From positions 1 to 64,000 of the forward strand of contig NZ_CADIKC010000015.1 of assembly GCF_902859805.1 (NCBI RefSeq): 64,000 nt of DNA, written 5' to 3'. This stretch comes from Paraburkholderia sediminicola (GTDB taxonomy: Bacteria; Pseudomonadota; Gammaproteobacteria; Burkholderiales; Burkholderiaceae). Position numbers and translations under genes: made by a program. The notes beneath the pieces were generated by a model, which was not told the origin of the DNA, made no database searches, and saw only the letters and a list, made by a program, of their open reading frames with translations. The stretch's first letter is position 1; every line of letters begins with the position of its first letter. Positions 18,780 through 27,695 of the stretch are shown piece by piece.

Positions 18780-20042
18780 TCAATGACTTGGCGCCAACGC
18801 CTCTTCCCGCTCCAGCGAGCGCGTGTGCTTGAGTTCCGGAAAAAATCTCATCCACAGCAGGGCGACGGCAATCGTTGCGATGCCGCCCACCAGTACGGCC
18901 GGTTGCGCGCCCCACCACCCCGCCGTCACACCGGATTCGAATTCACCCAGTTGATTCGACGTCCCGATGAAAAGCGAATTGACCGCACTGACGCGACCGA
19001 GCATTTCGTCCGGCGTACGCAGTTGTACGAGCGACAGGCGCACCACCACGCTGATGGTGTCCGATGCGCCTAGCACCATCAGCGCGAAGAGCGACAGGAA
19101 GAATTGATGCGACAAACCGAACACCACAGTCGCCGCGCCGAACGCGATCACGCCACCGAACATCGCAGCGCCGGGACGGTTACGCAGCGGGAAATGCGCG
19201 AGCCAGATGGTGCCTGCAAGCGCGCCGATAGCGGTACCTGAGCGCAACAGTCCGAGACCGAGCGGCCCGGTATGCAGGATGTCGCGCGCAAAAACCGGCA
19301 GCAGCGCTGTCGCGCCGCCAAACAATACGGCGAAAAGGTCGAGCGATAGTGCACCGAGTATCACGGGCTCTTTACGGATAAAAGCGATGCCCGAGAACAC
19401 GGACTCGAGCGTCACTGGCGCGCGGCTCGCCAGCTTGGCCTGCAACGGAATGGCCCACACAGTGGCAGCAGCAGCCGCGAACGAGAGCGTGCACGCGAGG
19501 TAGGCCACGCCCGGACCGACACCGTACAGCAGGCCGCCCAACGCGGGACCCGCGATCTGCGCGGTTTGATTCGCGGAAGTGGCCCATGCCGTCGCTTTGG
19601 GCAATTGCCCGCGTGGCACGACGCCCGGCAACAGCGATGCGACCGCAGGCGATTCGAAGGCGCGGGCCGCGCCCACGCATGCGGCCAGCACATAGATGAC
19701 CGGCGCGCTGATCCAGCCACCGAAGGTGCCGAAGGCGAACAACAATGCAGCGACGCTTTCGAGGCTTTGACAGATGGCCGCGATACGGCGACGGTCGTAA
19801 CGGTCAGCGACGTGACCGACCACGAGCGTCAGCACGAACATCGGCAGAAATTGGGCGAGGCCGACAAGGCCCAGTGCGAAGGCGCTATGCGTGAGTGCGT
19901 AGATGTGCCAGCCCATCGCCACGGCGAGCATCTGGAACGACAGCGATGAGAGGATACGGGTACACCAGAAACGCTGGAATGCGGGGTGTTTTGGCAAACT
20001 GAAGTTAGGGTCGCCGGCGGGGTCGGCTGGGGGTATGGGCAT
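18780..20042 (-). CDS. MFS exporter, EntS-like
   Basis: 420 residues with twelve hydrophobic helices. QRFWCTRILSSLSFQMLAVAMGWHIYALT at the start, GHVADRYDRRRI as the MFS loop and a central ESPAVASLLPGVVPRGQLPKATA agree with the MFS_3/EntS-like group of multidrug or siderophore exporters. The start is the ATG at 20042. It stands alone, with about 110 bases before the LysR gene and 210 bases to the next feature upstream. Confidence 0.9.
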   Translation of the reverse strand: MPIPPADPAGDPNFSLPKHPAFQRFWCTRILSSLSFQMLAVAMGWHIYALTHSAFALGLVGLAQFLPMFVLTLVVGHVADRYDRRRIAAICQSLESVAALLFAFGTFGGWISAPVIYVLAACVGAARAFESPAVASLLPGVVPRGQLPKATAWATSANQTAQIAGPALGGLLYGVGPGVAYLACTLSFAAAAATVWAIPLQAKLASRAPVTLESVFSGIAFIRKEPVILGALSLDLFAVLFGGATALLPVFARDILHTGPLGLGLLRSGTAIGALAGTIWLAHFPLRNRPGAAMFGGVIAFGAATVVFGLSHQFFLSLFALMVLGASDTISVVVRLSLVQLRTPDEMLGRVSAVNSLFIGTSNQLGEFESGVTAGWWGAQPAVLVGGIATIAVALLWMRFFPELKHTRSLEREEALAPSH

Positions 20043-20253
20043 TGGGTTCTTGCTCTCTACTGGGCTGGCTGGGGCGGCAGGTAGTTTAGAGCAAGTTTGT
20101 TTATTTTGTTTTTATGGGTATGTGGGGGATTTTTAGGTCCGGCGTTCGGTTTTCGGGCGCGCGCTTCGTCGAAGCTCATCCATAGATCAGGGGATGCGCT
20201 ACAACGCTCACTTCATGGGACTGGTTTCGCGACCGATCGATACAGTCGAGGAC

Positions 20254-20604
20254 TTATTGTCCAAGCAGAGTGAGATCTTCCCAGACATCTTCGTATCCTT
20301 CGGCAAGGAGAAATCTCCAGCCCGGCGGCAGCGCCAGATATGGCAGCGCGAGTGGTGCCCACTCCTTGAGATGTTCGCCGTGCAACGGGACGAAGAAGTC
20401 GGGATTCTGTGAAAATGTCTCGCCCGCCCAGATGAACCAGCCGTTGGTGCCACGATCCGCGTTGATTCTCATGCCATTTAGCGGGCGGGCTCCACTCTTT
20501 ACGTTCAAGGACACACCCAATTTCAGATGCATGTCGCAGGCAAAGAATTGAGTATGGAATCGCTCGCAAACAGCCCGTTGTTGTTCGTGCAATTTCAGGT
20601 CCAT
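20254..20604 (-). CDS. Imm33-like candidate immunity protein
   Basis: 116 residues, no signal peptide. The stretch ARPLNGMRINADRGTNGWFI followed by WAGETFSQNPDFFVPLHGEHL and LALPPGWRFLLAEGYEDVW matches what I remember of the Imm33-type immunity-protein domain, found beside polymorphic toxins. No toxin gene adjoins it, so it would be an orphan immunity gene. It lies at the distal border of the two-partner-secretion island (21.8-42.9 kb), which supports an inter-bacterial competition role. The family name is from memory and could be a neighbouring immunity family. Confidence 0.6.
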   Translation of the reverse strand: MDLKLHEQQRAVCERFHTQFFACDMHLKLGVSLNVKSGARPLNGMRINADRGTNGWFIWAGETFSQNPDFFVPLHGEHLKEWAPLALPYLALPPGWRFLLAEGYEDVWEDLTLLGQ

Positions 20605-20741
20605 TCAAATACAGAACGCCAGATCGTTAAGATACGCCATCCTGCCAAGAAGCCGGCATCTGAGCAACGGCCCCAAACATCGAGCAAATTCCACTCGCGG
20701 CCCGAAGCGATCACTCGCATTAGATATTGGAATCGTCGACA

Positions 20742-21407
20742 ATGGAACCGCATACCGACGAGTCTCCATGTGGTTCAAGCGGTACGACTGCTATTCTTTT
20801 AGCCGACCCTCTTATGCGACAAATTCTTCGATTTCTTTTTGCTCGGCGCAAATATGATCACGCGACAGACGGGCTGAAGAACGATGTTCTGGACGCGGAG
20901 ATCCGTTCTGTTGCAATGCTTATCGATGATCAAGTAGCGTTTGGCGCGCTTGCAGCTGAGGTTGCTGGACAAGTAGGCCCGGACGCTATTACCGTGCTGA
21001 TATCCCGACTCCATACGCCTGCTTCGCCAGTACCGGCAGGGTTCGAGTCTCGCGAGCGAGGCCTGGGGGGATGGCTCGCTGCCTGGCAATTCGCCATCTT
21101 CGAAATCCTGTTCCAGTGCCGCGAGTCTGCTCTCGGCGTTCTTCGTGAAATCGCATGGGGAGAGTATGACTGGACGCAAGGTAACGCGATCGAGATACTG
21201 GTTCGCCTGGCAGCTAAGAGAATCGGGCGAGAACGCACGATTGCAGATATTCATCGTGAATTCGCACGTGTTTCCGATGAAGCAAAGCGATACGCAGTAG
21301 GCCCCCTTTTGCATCGTGCAAGGTTCGAACCCGAAATCGCCGCAATCGTGAACGAGTTAAGCAGCGTGTCCGACTGGCGCGAAGTCGTACACGAGATGGA
21401 CGGCTGA
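20742..21407 (+). CDS. Hypothetical protein
   Basis: 221 residues starting MEPHTDESPCGSSGTTAILL. No signal peptide or clear membrane helix. It appears all-helical, with LLADPLMRQILRFLFARR, a HEAT-like alternation and a C-terminal ELSSVSDWREVVHEMDG. I do not recognise the family. It is divergent from the Imm33-like gene (137 bases between starts), a setting in which unknown proteins are often further immunity or toxin-associated genes, but that is only context. A TTG at 20727 in frame is a possible earlier start. Confidence 0.6.
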   Translation: MEPHTDESPCGSSGTTAILLADPLMRQILRFLFARRKYDHATDGLKNDVLDAEIRSVAMLIDDQVAFGALAAEVAGQVGPDAITVLISRLHTPASPVPAGFESRERGLGGWLAAWQFAIFEILFQCRESALGVLREIAWGEYDWTQGNAIEILVRLAAKRIGRERTIADIHREFARVSDEAKRYAVGPLLHRARFEPEIAAIVNELSSVSDWREVVHEMDG

Positions 21408-21427
21408 ATGAATTTCGACAAACGAGG

Positions 21428-21625
21428 TTAGACGTAACTTGGGTTGCGCCGAGGCGGTTGAGGTCCATGACGATGGCGTGATGGCGGCACTTGTCGACAA
21501 CGGCGAACGAGGTGTCCACGATGCCAGACATGCTTGCAGATAACACGCGGGTGCGCCTCGGCCTCAGCAGGCGCAAGCACTACCGCCGAAGCAACAAGCA
21601 GGACGAATGACATGAATTTCCGCAC
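21428..21625 (-). CDS. Small secreted His/Arg/Pro-rich protein
   Basis: About 65 residues. With a GTG start at 21625, four bases after GGGAGG, it begins MRKFMSFVLLVASAVVLAPAEAEA, a convincing signal peptide. The mature 41 residues (HPRVICKHVWHRGHLVRRC.., ending in PRRNPSYV) contain two Cys, five His and many Arg/Pro. A Met at 21613 would give a shorter start. It resembles small basic periplasmic peptides common in Burkholderiales; the function is unknown. Confidence 0.55.
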   Translation of the reverse strand: MRKFMSFVLLVASAVVLAPAEAEAHPRVICKHVWHRGHLVRRCRQVPPSRHRHGPQPPRRNPSYV

Positions 21626-21863
21626 AACGCCTCCCGACAAAAACGGCGAAATCTTATGGTGGACTCGGCGGTGGCGCCAACCATTCGCAGCTCAGCGAGT
21701 ATAGGCACAGTGATCCGCATTCACAGCCCGGGCACTCGGCCAGTATCGCGTGGACGCCGAGCAGATCACTCACGAGAAGCATCTCCTTCGTAAGTCGCGC
21801 CCGGTTTCCACGCCGCAACGCATTTCTTGCCCTTCGTTTTTCCCGTACCGAAATCTCGCATCG

Positions 21864-23411
21864 TCAATCGCCCGGTGCAAATGGCGCATTGAGATTGAAC
21901 TGCATTGTCGCCATGCCACCGGGCTGTTCCGGCGGAACAACAACGTCCTGACCGATTTGCCACCGGGTCGCGGCCGCAGTCCCGCGTTCGATCTGGTCGC
22001 GCGACAGTATGAAATTAATGCCATCCACATTCGCTTTCGCGCTCGTACTCCCTTGCCGCGCCGCGATGCTCATCCACGCATAGCCGCGCACCTGATCTGC
22101 TGCCACCTTTCTGCCATACACGTACGCGTCGGCTAACCAATACTGACCGACAGAATTTCCGGCCCGCGCGGCCATCGTGAGCCATCGCAGCCCTTCCGCT
22201 TCATTGCGTGCGAATGGCGGCGTGCCCCACAAATAGAGTCGCCCCAACCAGGTCTGGGCGTCGGTATCGCCGGCATCCGCGGCACGCAGCATCCAGTCTC
22301 GTCCGGCCGGGCCGTCCTTCGCGACACCCCGCCCGACAAGATACAGGCGTGCCACCATGACCTGCGCCGGCGCGAATCCGGCCCTGGCCGCCTTGATGTA
22401 CCAGTCGAACGCGGCAGTCTCGTCCTTTGCGACACCGTTACCGTTGAGATACATCCAGCCGAGAGCGTTCCAGCCTGCGGGCAGTCCGGCGTCCACAGCC
22501 TTTCGGTAGACGAGCGCAGCGCGTTTACCGTCGGGCTTGCGACCGCCGGTCCCGAGTGCGTACAGCGTGCCCAGATCAATCAACGCAGTCGTATCGCCTG
22601 CGTCCACGCCTCTACTCAGCCAGTCTTCAGCAAGCGTCGCATTGACGGGCACTCCAAGTCCGTTGGCATATAAACGACCGATGGCCGACATCGCCAGCGA
22701 CAGTTTCACGTTCGCAGCCCGCTGGTACCATGCCATCGCTTCGGCGTAATCGACTGATACGCCGCGTCCCTTCTCGTATGCATTGCCGATCGCAAACTCG
22801 GCGACCGACAGCGTAGCCCTGGCGGCTTCACGATACAGCGCCAGTGCGCGCGACGCATCCTGCGGAACGCCGACACCATTGTCGTACAACGTGCCGAGCA
22901 AGTAGATGCCGAAGTCGTCGTGCTGATCGGCAGACAACCGGATCCAGTGCGCAGCCTGCACGGGATCGCGCGGCACACCGATACCGGTCGTCAGGAGCTG
23001 GCCGAGCTGCGCCTGCGCCTGGGCGTTACCCTGTTCCGCATACTTGCGCAGAATGCGTACGGCGTTTGCATAGTTTTCCGGACGAGGATCGACAAATAGC
23101 GACGCGCTTGCCTGCGTCACCTGCGCTTCGCTGTTTCCCGTTGCTGCAGCCTGTTCAATGAGTTGCCGTCCTTTCGTGAGATCACGCGGTACTCCAAGCC
23201 CAAGCAGATACAGCCAGCCCAGTTCCGCTTCGGCACGCGCATCTCCTGCAGCCGTCAGCGTGCGCAGCTCCGCGACGGCATCCTGATAACGGCCGGTTTT
23301 TATTGCCGATCTGGCGTCCTCGACAGACGCATGGGCGAGCGCGGCGCAACTGACGGTGCCCGCAAGGACCGTCAACCGCACGGCCTCAACAATTTTTCTG
23401 CTCAGGATCAT
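21864..23411 (-). CDS. Sel1-repeat (TPR-like) secreted protein
   Basis: 515 residues. The signal peptide MILSRKIVEAVRLTVLAGTVSCAALAHA is followed by about eleven Sel1-like repeats across the whole protein (AxxxLGxLYxxGxGVPxDxxxA pattern, for example AQLGQLLTTGIGVPRDPVQA). Sel1 proteins are periplasmic or cytoplasmic scaffolds. It starts 4 bases after the stop of the polytopic membrane protein gene, so the two are one operon. A GTG at 23441 overlapping that gene is an alternative start. It is the last gene of the cassette that follows the two-partner-secretion genes. Confidence 0.85.
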   Translation of the reverse strand: MILSRKIVEAVRLTVLAGTVSCAALAHASVEDARSAIKTGRYQDAVAELRTLTAAGDARAEAELGWLYLLGLGVPRDLTKGRQLIEQAAATGNSEAQVTQASASLFVDPRPENYANAVRILRKYAEQGNAQAQAQLGQLLTTGIGVPRDPVQAAHWIRLSADQHDDFGIYLLGTLYDNGVGVPQDASRALALYREAARATLSVAEFAIGNAYEKGRGVSVDYAEAMAWYQRAANVKLSLAMSAIGRLYANGLGVPVNATLAEDWLSRGVDAGDTTALIDLGTLYALGTGGRKPDGKRAALVYRKAVDAGLPAGWNALGWMYLNGNGVAKDETAAFDWYIKAARAGFAPAQVMVARLYLVGRGVAKDGPAGRDWMLRAADAGDTDAQTWLGRLYLWGTPPFARNEAEGLRWLTMAARAGNSVGQYWLADAYVYGRKVAADQVRGYAWMSIAARQGSTSAKANVDGINFILSRDQIERGTAAATRWQIGQDVVVPPEQPGGMATMQFNLNAPFAPGD

Positions 23412-23415
23412 GTCG

Positions 23416-24303
23416 TCAATCAATTGCCCAGCGATCGTCACTCTTGCTGAGGTGTCGAGGTCGAAACCCTAAAGTCAGCGTGCCGCCGAACAGAAGCAGG
23501 CACCCCACCCACATCGGCGCTCCGGCCCACGGCACCGCATACGCTACGTAACCGGGACCGAGCGCACCCACCAGTGTGTGGCTATACGGAACGTAGCCAA
23601 GCAACACAAAGAAGCCGGACAGACCGGACACAAGCAGGAACATGCCAAGACGCCAGCACCGCTCACCCTTGCGCGCGCACAGGACTGTCATGACCGGAAC
23701 CAGCGGCATCGCAAGAATTATCCATTTGCGTTGCGGGTCGTTCGTGACTTCGGCCAACCATCCTTTGTTGGTCAACTCCATCAGGAACACCGCGTAGTAA
23801 AAGGCGGTTGCAGAGACCCATAGCGCGGCGGCAATGACGCCACGCGTCGTCGTATCTATGCTGTGCGACAGCGCCAAGCCATCCTTCAGATACTGTCGGG
23901 TGTCGCGACCATACAGTATCGACAGCACCGACAACGGCAAAATGACGCCGCTCAACGCAAGCTGCCATGGCGCCAGCATGAACGTTGTCATGCCCCAGAG
24001 AATCGCTCCCCACATATATACGACACGTCCGCCAGAACGGCCGAGCCAAAGCAGGACAATCGATACGAGCGAGATCATCGACCACGCAACCGTCGTCAAC
24101 CACAGTGCAACATGCGACCAGGAATACACCATCAACATCGCGTGCCATTGTCGGTCGCCACGTAACAACCACATCAGAAAATGGACCATTGCGAAGCTCG
24201 ACTGCAAACATATCAAGCAGACCACAATCCAGACAGCCGTATACCGCTTTGTTACCGGCTGATGATCTGCAGCAATTCCAGATTTCGGTTGCTCACTATT
24301 CAC
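23416..24303 (-). CDS. Polytopic inner-membrane protein, unknown family
   Basis: 295 residues with seven to eight strongly hydrophobic segments (first at about 24-44, last at about 262-282) and short loops. No signature of a known transporter class is visible. The start is a GTG at 24303 with AGAGGA five bases before it. It is tightly coupled to the downstream Sel1 gene (4-base gap) and about 155 bases after the small periplasmic protein gene, so it belongs to the same cassette. Function unknown. Confidence 0.7.
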   Translation of the reverse strand: MNSEQPKSGIAADHQPVTKRYTAVWIVVCLICLQSSFAMVHFLMWLLRGDRQWHAMLMVYSWSHVALWLTTVAWSMISLVSIVLLWLGRSGGRVVYMWGAILWGMTTFMLAPWQLALSGVILPLSVLSILYGRDTRQYLKDGLALSHSIDTTTRGVIAAALWVSATAFYYAVFLMELTNKGWLAEVTNDPQRKWIILAMPLVPVMTVLCARKGERCWRLGMFLLVSGLSGFFVLLGYVPYSHTLVGALGPGYVAYAVPWAGAPMWVGCLLLFGGTLTLGFRPRHLSKSDDRWAID

Positions 24304-24458
24304 TTGTTCCTCTCATGATCGTGACGTCGGCGTAAATGCGGTTTCTTCGTCCGACCTAGAATCGCGCAGTTCTGGCACCAGGTCGCACCGAAAAGCGCAG
24401 ACTTCCGCAAGTTCGTACCTGCGTCCGACGCCGCTTACACCCTCTGAAGGACGACCGT

Positions 24459-25019
24459 TTATTCAGCCTTCGCGGAACTCGCCGTATCGGTTTGTGCCGT
24501 CGGCGCGGAAGCCTCTTTCGGCGGCGCCTCTTCCTTGATCTCATACGACGGGTCGCGCACCCAACGGCTCAGGTCCTTGCTGATCACAATGGTCGTGCGA
24601 TCCAGAATCGAACAACTTCCTTTAAACGCACCCCACACGCCACCGACCGACCAGCGGTTAATCTTGGTGTGACGGATGACCTTGCCGTCTTCGATCAGGT
24701 CTGCGCTCACGGTCGTAGCCTTAGGGCCGCTCCATGCACCACCGCCGACGCCCAGTACGTGGGTGATCTGCAATCTGAGAATTTTTGCATCGCCCGCGTC
24801 GGTTTGCGATGCGATGGTGCCGTCGCCACCTCTGTTGAGCTTGCGGAGCACCTCGCCGACGTGGTTCGTGAGCATGTCTTCGATGTGGCATTCATTCTTG
24901 ATCTGGTCGACGACGCTGGCGTCCGGTGCGTAGGTGACTGGGGTTTCCAGCAGAACGAGTGGCGCGGCGAAGGCGGAAGTGGTTGCCAGGCACAGACCGA
25001 TAAGGAATAGGCGTTTCAT
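24459..25019 (-). CDS. Small periplasmic protein, unknown family
   Basis: 186 residues starting MKRLFLIGLCLATTSAFA, a typical signal peptide with cleavage before APLVLL. The mature domain (about 20-150) has KNECHIEDMLTNHVGEVLRKL and LQITHVLGVGGGAWSGPK, reminiscent of small periplasmic proteins that bind outer-membrane partners, followed by a disordered Glu/Lys/Pro/Ala tail of 35 residues. Three Cys are present in the whole protein, two of them mature (NECH and GSCS), and may pair. An in-frame upstream start would add 20 residues without similarity. It sits 84 bases after the SPFH gene. Confidence 0.7.
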   Translation of the reverse strand: MKRLFLIGLCLATTSAFAAPLVLLETPVTYAPDASVVDQIKNECHIEDMLTNHVGEVLRKLNRGGDGTIASQTDAGDAKILRLQITHVLGVGGGAWSGPKATTVSADLIEDGKVIRHTKINRWSVGGVWGAFKGSCSILDRTTIVISKDLSRWVRDPSYEIKEEAPPKEASAPTAQTDTASSAKAE

Positions 25020-25103
25020 AGCGTAAGGGGTTGAAGTCGATAAGAGGAATTTTGCTTGATTCGTCATGGCAAACGCCATCGGCTTATTTCAGTTCCCGTT
25101 TGC

Positions 25104-27062
25104 TTAGTTGCTGATCTTCGAGACGCCCGAAATCGACTCGGAAAGCTCCCCGGCTTTCAGAGAACTCATCAGCGCCAGCAACGTGGAAAATGCGTTACCT
25201 TCGCTGCCGCCGCCCAGCTGGATCTGCGGCACTAGCGGCACCTTCGACGTCTCGAACGCCTCGGCAAGCCGCAGCATCACAGTCTGCATCAGCTGCTTGT
25301 CAGCGCCCTCTCCCTGCAACGCTTCCGACTTCGCCTTGATCGCAGCCGCCTCGGCTTCACCGACCGACTTGATCGCCGATGCGCGACCGGTCCCTTCCAT
25401 TTCCTGTTTGAATTTTTCGGCGTGTGCCAGCGCCTCGATTTCCTGACGCCGCTTCTCCGCTGCCTTCACGCTCGCCGAACCCTGGTTTTCCTTGATGCTG
25501 ATGTCCACAAGCGAGCCAGTCAGTTCCTTCTGCTTGGCCGCACGCTGCTCGGCCTCGTTCAGCTCACGCTGCTTGTCGGCTGCGATCTGCTTCTGCGCGA
25601 ACGTTTCGACCTGCTCGCGCGCAATCTGGCGATCGCGCAACTGAGCCATGATGTTCTCGATCTGGGTGTCGCCAGCCTGCGGTTTGGGCGTGCCGATGAG
25701 CACTTCCTCGAACTCGAGCGAGTATGCCTGGAAGCGTTCACGCATGTCAGTCGACGCGTTGCCCTGCAGTTCACTACGCGACTGGATCAGCTCGATAAAC
25801 GTCTTGGTCTGGGAAACATTCTTGAAGTAGGAAGACACCATGGGGTCCAATGTCTGCTCGACCAGCTGTTCGACGTTACCAAACCGTTGAACGACCATCG
25901 GAGCCTTGCGATAGTCGATGTGGACGACGACAGACAGCGGCAATTGCGGTTCGAATGCATCCTTCGTGATCAGCGTAATTTCGCGCAGGTTCGAATCAAA
26001 GCTGGAACCGCTTTCGCCAGACTTCCACATCAGAACAAAATTGGTCGTGGGAACCAGTTCGATCTTTCCTGCGTAGGTATTGAATGCGTATTTGCCCGGC
26101 ATCAGCGGATCGCGCCATACACCCCGACAGCCGCTTTCAACCAGTTCGCCATGACTGTACTCGCTGCCGGACAGGTCATCACCTCGGCGCCCTGTGTAGG
26201 AAACAACAACCCCCACGTATCCCACCGGAATGACAGTCTTCCGGATGAATTCGACAGTCGCGAACAGGCGGTTGATGTAATAAGTGCCTTCCACCAGCAC
26301 GCGCTCCTGCCGCCCGCGTCGACCACCTGCCGCCAGAAACTTCTCCGGCTCCTGAAACGAATTGTGAATGTCGCCCACGTCCGGGGCGAGCAGTTCGTCT
26401 TTGGGCAACCCCGGGCCATCCTGCACGGTGACAATTGCAAGTTGATCCGAGTCATGCGTGCCCGCGATCTCCTTGATGACGACGGGTGTGAATGCCTGTC
26501 GTTCGTCGAGCAGATCGCGCATCTTCCCGTAGTACGCCTTCTCCTGTGCATCGAGCGACAATGAGTACGTCGCTTCCTCAGTCATGACGACGAAAAGCGC
26601 GGGGTTCACGATATGAGTGCCTTCACGCAGCACCTTGCGTTGCGGTCCTTTCTGGCCGTCTCCCGCGAGAAAGGCTCGCACGTCGCGAAAATCGGCAACG
26701 CGGGAATTATCCGCGAGCGTCTGCCCTGCTGGCAGGTCGATACCGTCACGCGCGAAGACATAGCCGATCTTGCCCTGGGTCACCGACACCATAAGATGAA
26801 TGTGAACCCGGTACTGGAAGGGTGTGAAGAAGTGAAAACCTCCGCGCCGCAATTCTGGCTGGAAGCCGGCTTCACCGTGCAACGCCAGGAGACCAGCCTG
26901 GACCGATCCGCTTGTACTCCACAGCTTTTCAACTACGCCAATACGATCATTGGGGATGTACCGAATGACGCCAGCCACCCAAATGGCAAGAGCGACCATC
27001 AGCAGCATCACAACCCCGATAAGAACAATCCCAAGCCAACCCGCTTGCACTAGCCCATTCAT
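25104..27062 (-). CDS. SPFH/band-7 (flotillin-like) membrane protein
   Basis: 652 residues. One N-terminal transmembrane helix (about 10-35), then a long band-7/SPFH region split by a large insert: VGVVVSYTG, DPLMPGKYAFNTYAGKIELVPTTNFV and DAFEPQLPLSVVVHIDYRKAP are SPFH-like. A coiled coil (about 500-600, AEQRAAKQKELTG, AAEKRRQEIEALAHAEKFKQ) precedes a short C-terminal segment, as in flotillins. Such proteins form large membrane rings that organise microdomains. Its placement within a two-partner-secretion locus is unusual. It lies on the same strand as the lipoprotein gene but 633 bases away, so it may have its own promoter. Confidence 0.85.
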   Translation of the reverse strand: MNGLVQAGWLGIVLIGVVMLLMVALAIWVAGVIRYIPNDRIGVVEKLWSTSGSVQAGLLALHGEAGFQPELRRGGFHFFTPFQYRVHIHLMVSVTQGKIGYVFARDGIDLPAGQTLADNSRVADFRDVRAFLAGDGQKGPQRKVLREGTHIVNPALFVVMTEEATYSLSLDAQEKAYYGKMRDLLDERQAFTPVVIKEIAGTHDSDQLAIVTVQDGPGLPKDELLAPDVGDIHNSFQEPEKFLAAGGRRGRQERVLVEGTYYINRLFATVEFIRKTVIPVGYVGVVVSYTGRRGDDLSGSEYSHGELVESGCRGVWRDPLMPGKYAFNTYAGKIELVPTTNFVLMWKSGESGSSFDSNLREITLITKDAFEPQLPLSVVVHIDYRKAPMVVQRFGNVEQLVEQTLDPMVSSYFKNVSQTKTFIELIQSRSELQGNASTDMRERFQAYSLEFEEVLIGTPKPQAGDTQIENIMAQLRDRQIAREQVETFAQKQIAADKQRELNEAEQRAAKQKELTGSLVDISIKENQGSASVKAAEKRRQEIEALAHAEKFKQEMEGTGRASAIKSVGEAEAAAIKAKSEALQGEGADKQLMQTVMLRLAEAFETSKVPLVPQIQLGGGSEGNAFSTLLALMSSLKAGELSESISGVSKISN

Positions 27063-27695
27063 TTTTTTTCCCGTGATTTTGTGTTTTCATCTGGCCGCTT
27101 CCGGTGCACCAGCAGTTTCGCAAGAAGTCACTGCGAAATATGCCGGTACGCATGCGTAGCTATTTTCGTTGTTCTGGATCAGTCGCGATTCCGTTGTGTC
27201 ATTACGTTAATTCAGCGTTAGTGGATAGACTGCAGCGCCCGGGATCTGGAGTTCCGGATTTCATGAAATTTTCTTTCCGCTGCAAGAATTTTCTGGTCTT
27301 CGCCGTCGATCGATGTGCGGGCGAACAGACTGCTAGTGTCAACGCCGATTGGGCATACATACATTTACGGCAAGCTTCGTTCAAAACTGAAACGGATATG
27401 CATTGCCAATGCATTTGTTCAGATCACGATCCACATTTGCATCGAACCGCAGCGCGTGGCACGCCGGCACCGCGCAAGTTCGCGTAGCTCCCGCGAACGC
27501 GCGTAACGTACCGCCAGCCTGCTGTCCTGTCGGTCAAACGTTGACAAGCTTCGGATCGCCGAAAGTCGCGCCCCGAATCGGCAGCGTTTCAACAAAGACT
27601 CCGCCGCTCCGGAGTCGCTCGACTGCATAAGCAGCCGCCTGCCCGCCAGGATGCCAGGCGCGTCGGCATCAAGCATCAGCCCATCGCCGACTCGC
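27063..27695. other. Gene-free spacer with 17-base palindrome
   Basis: 633 bases without a supportable coding sequence; the open frames here are short and lack a ribosome site. It contains ATGCATTGCCAATGCAT at 27398-27414, an 8-base perfect inverted repeat around one base, about 335 bases upstream of the SPFH start. This could be a regulator binding site or a promoter landmark for the SPFH-to-Sel1 genes. No terminator with a T tract is evident. Confidence 0.5.

Noticed and set aside
25422..26564. 380-codon plus-strand ORF
   Set aside because: Antisense to the SPFH coiled-coil and SPFH regions; no family features.
27104..27630. Small genes in the 27.1-27.7 kb gap
   Set aside because: Frames are short, overlap each other on both strands and lack ribosome sites and family features.
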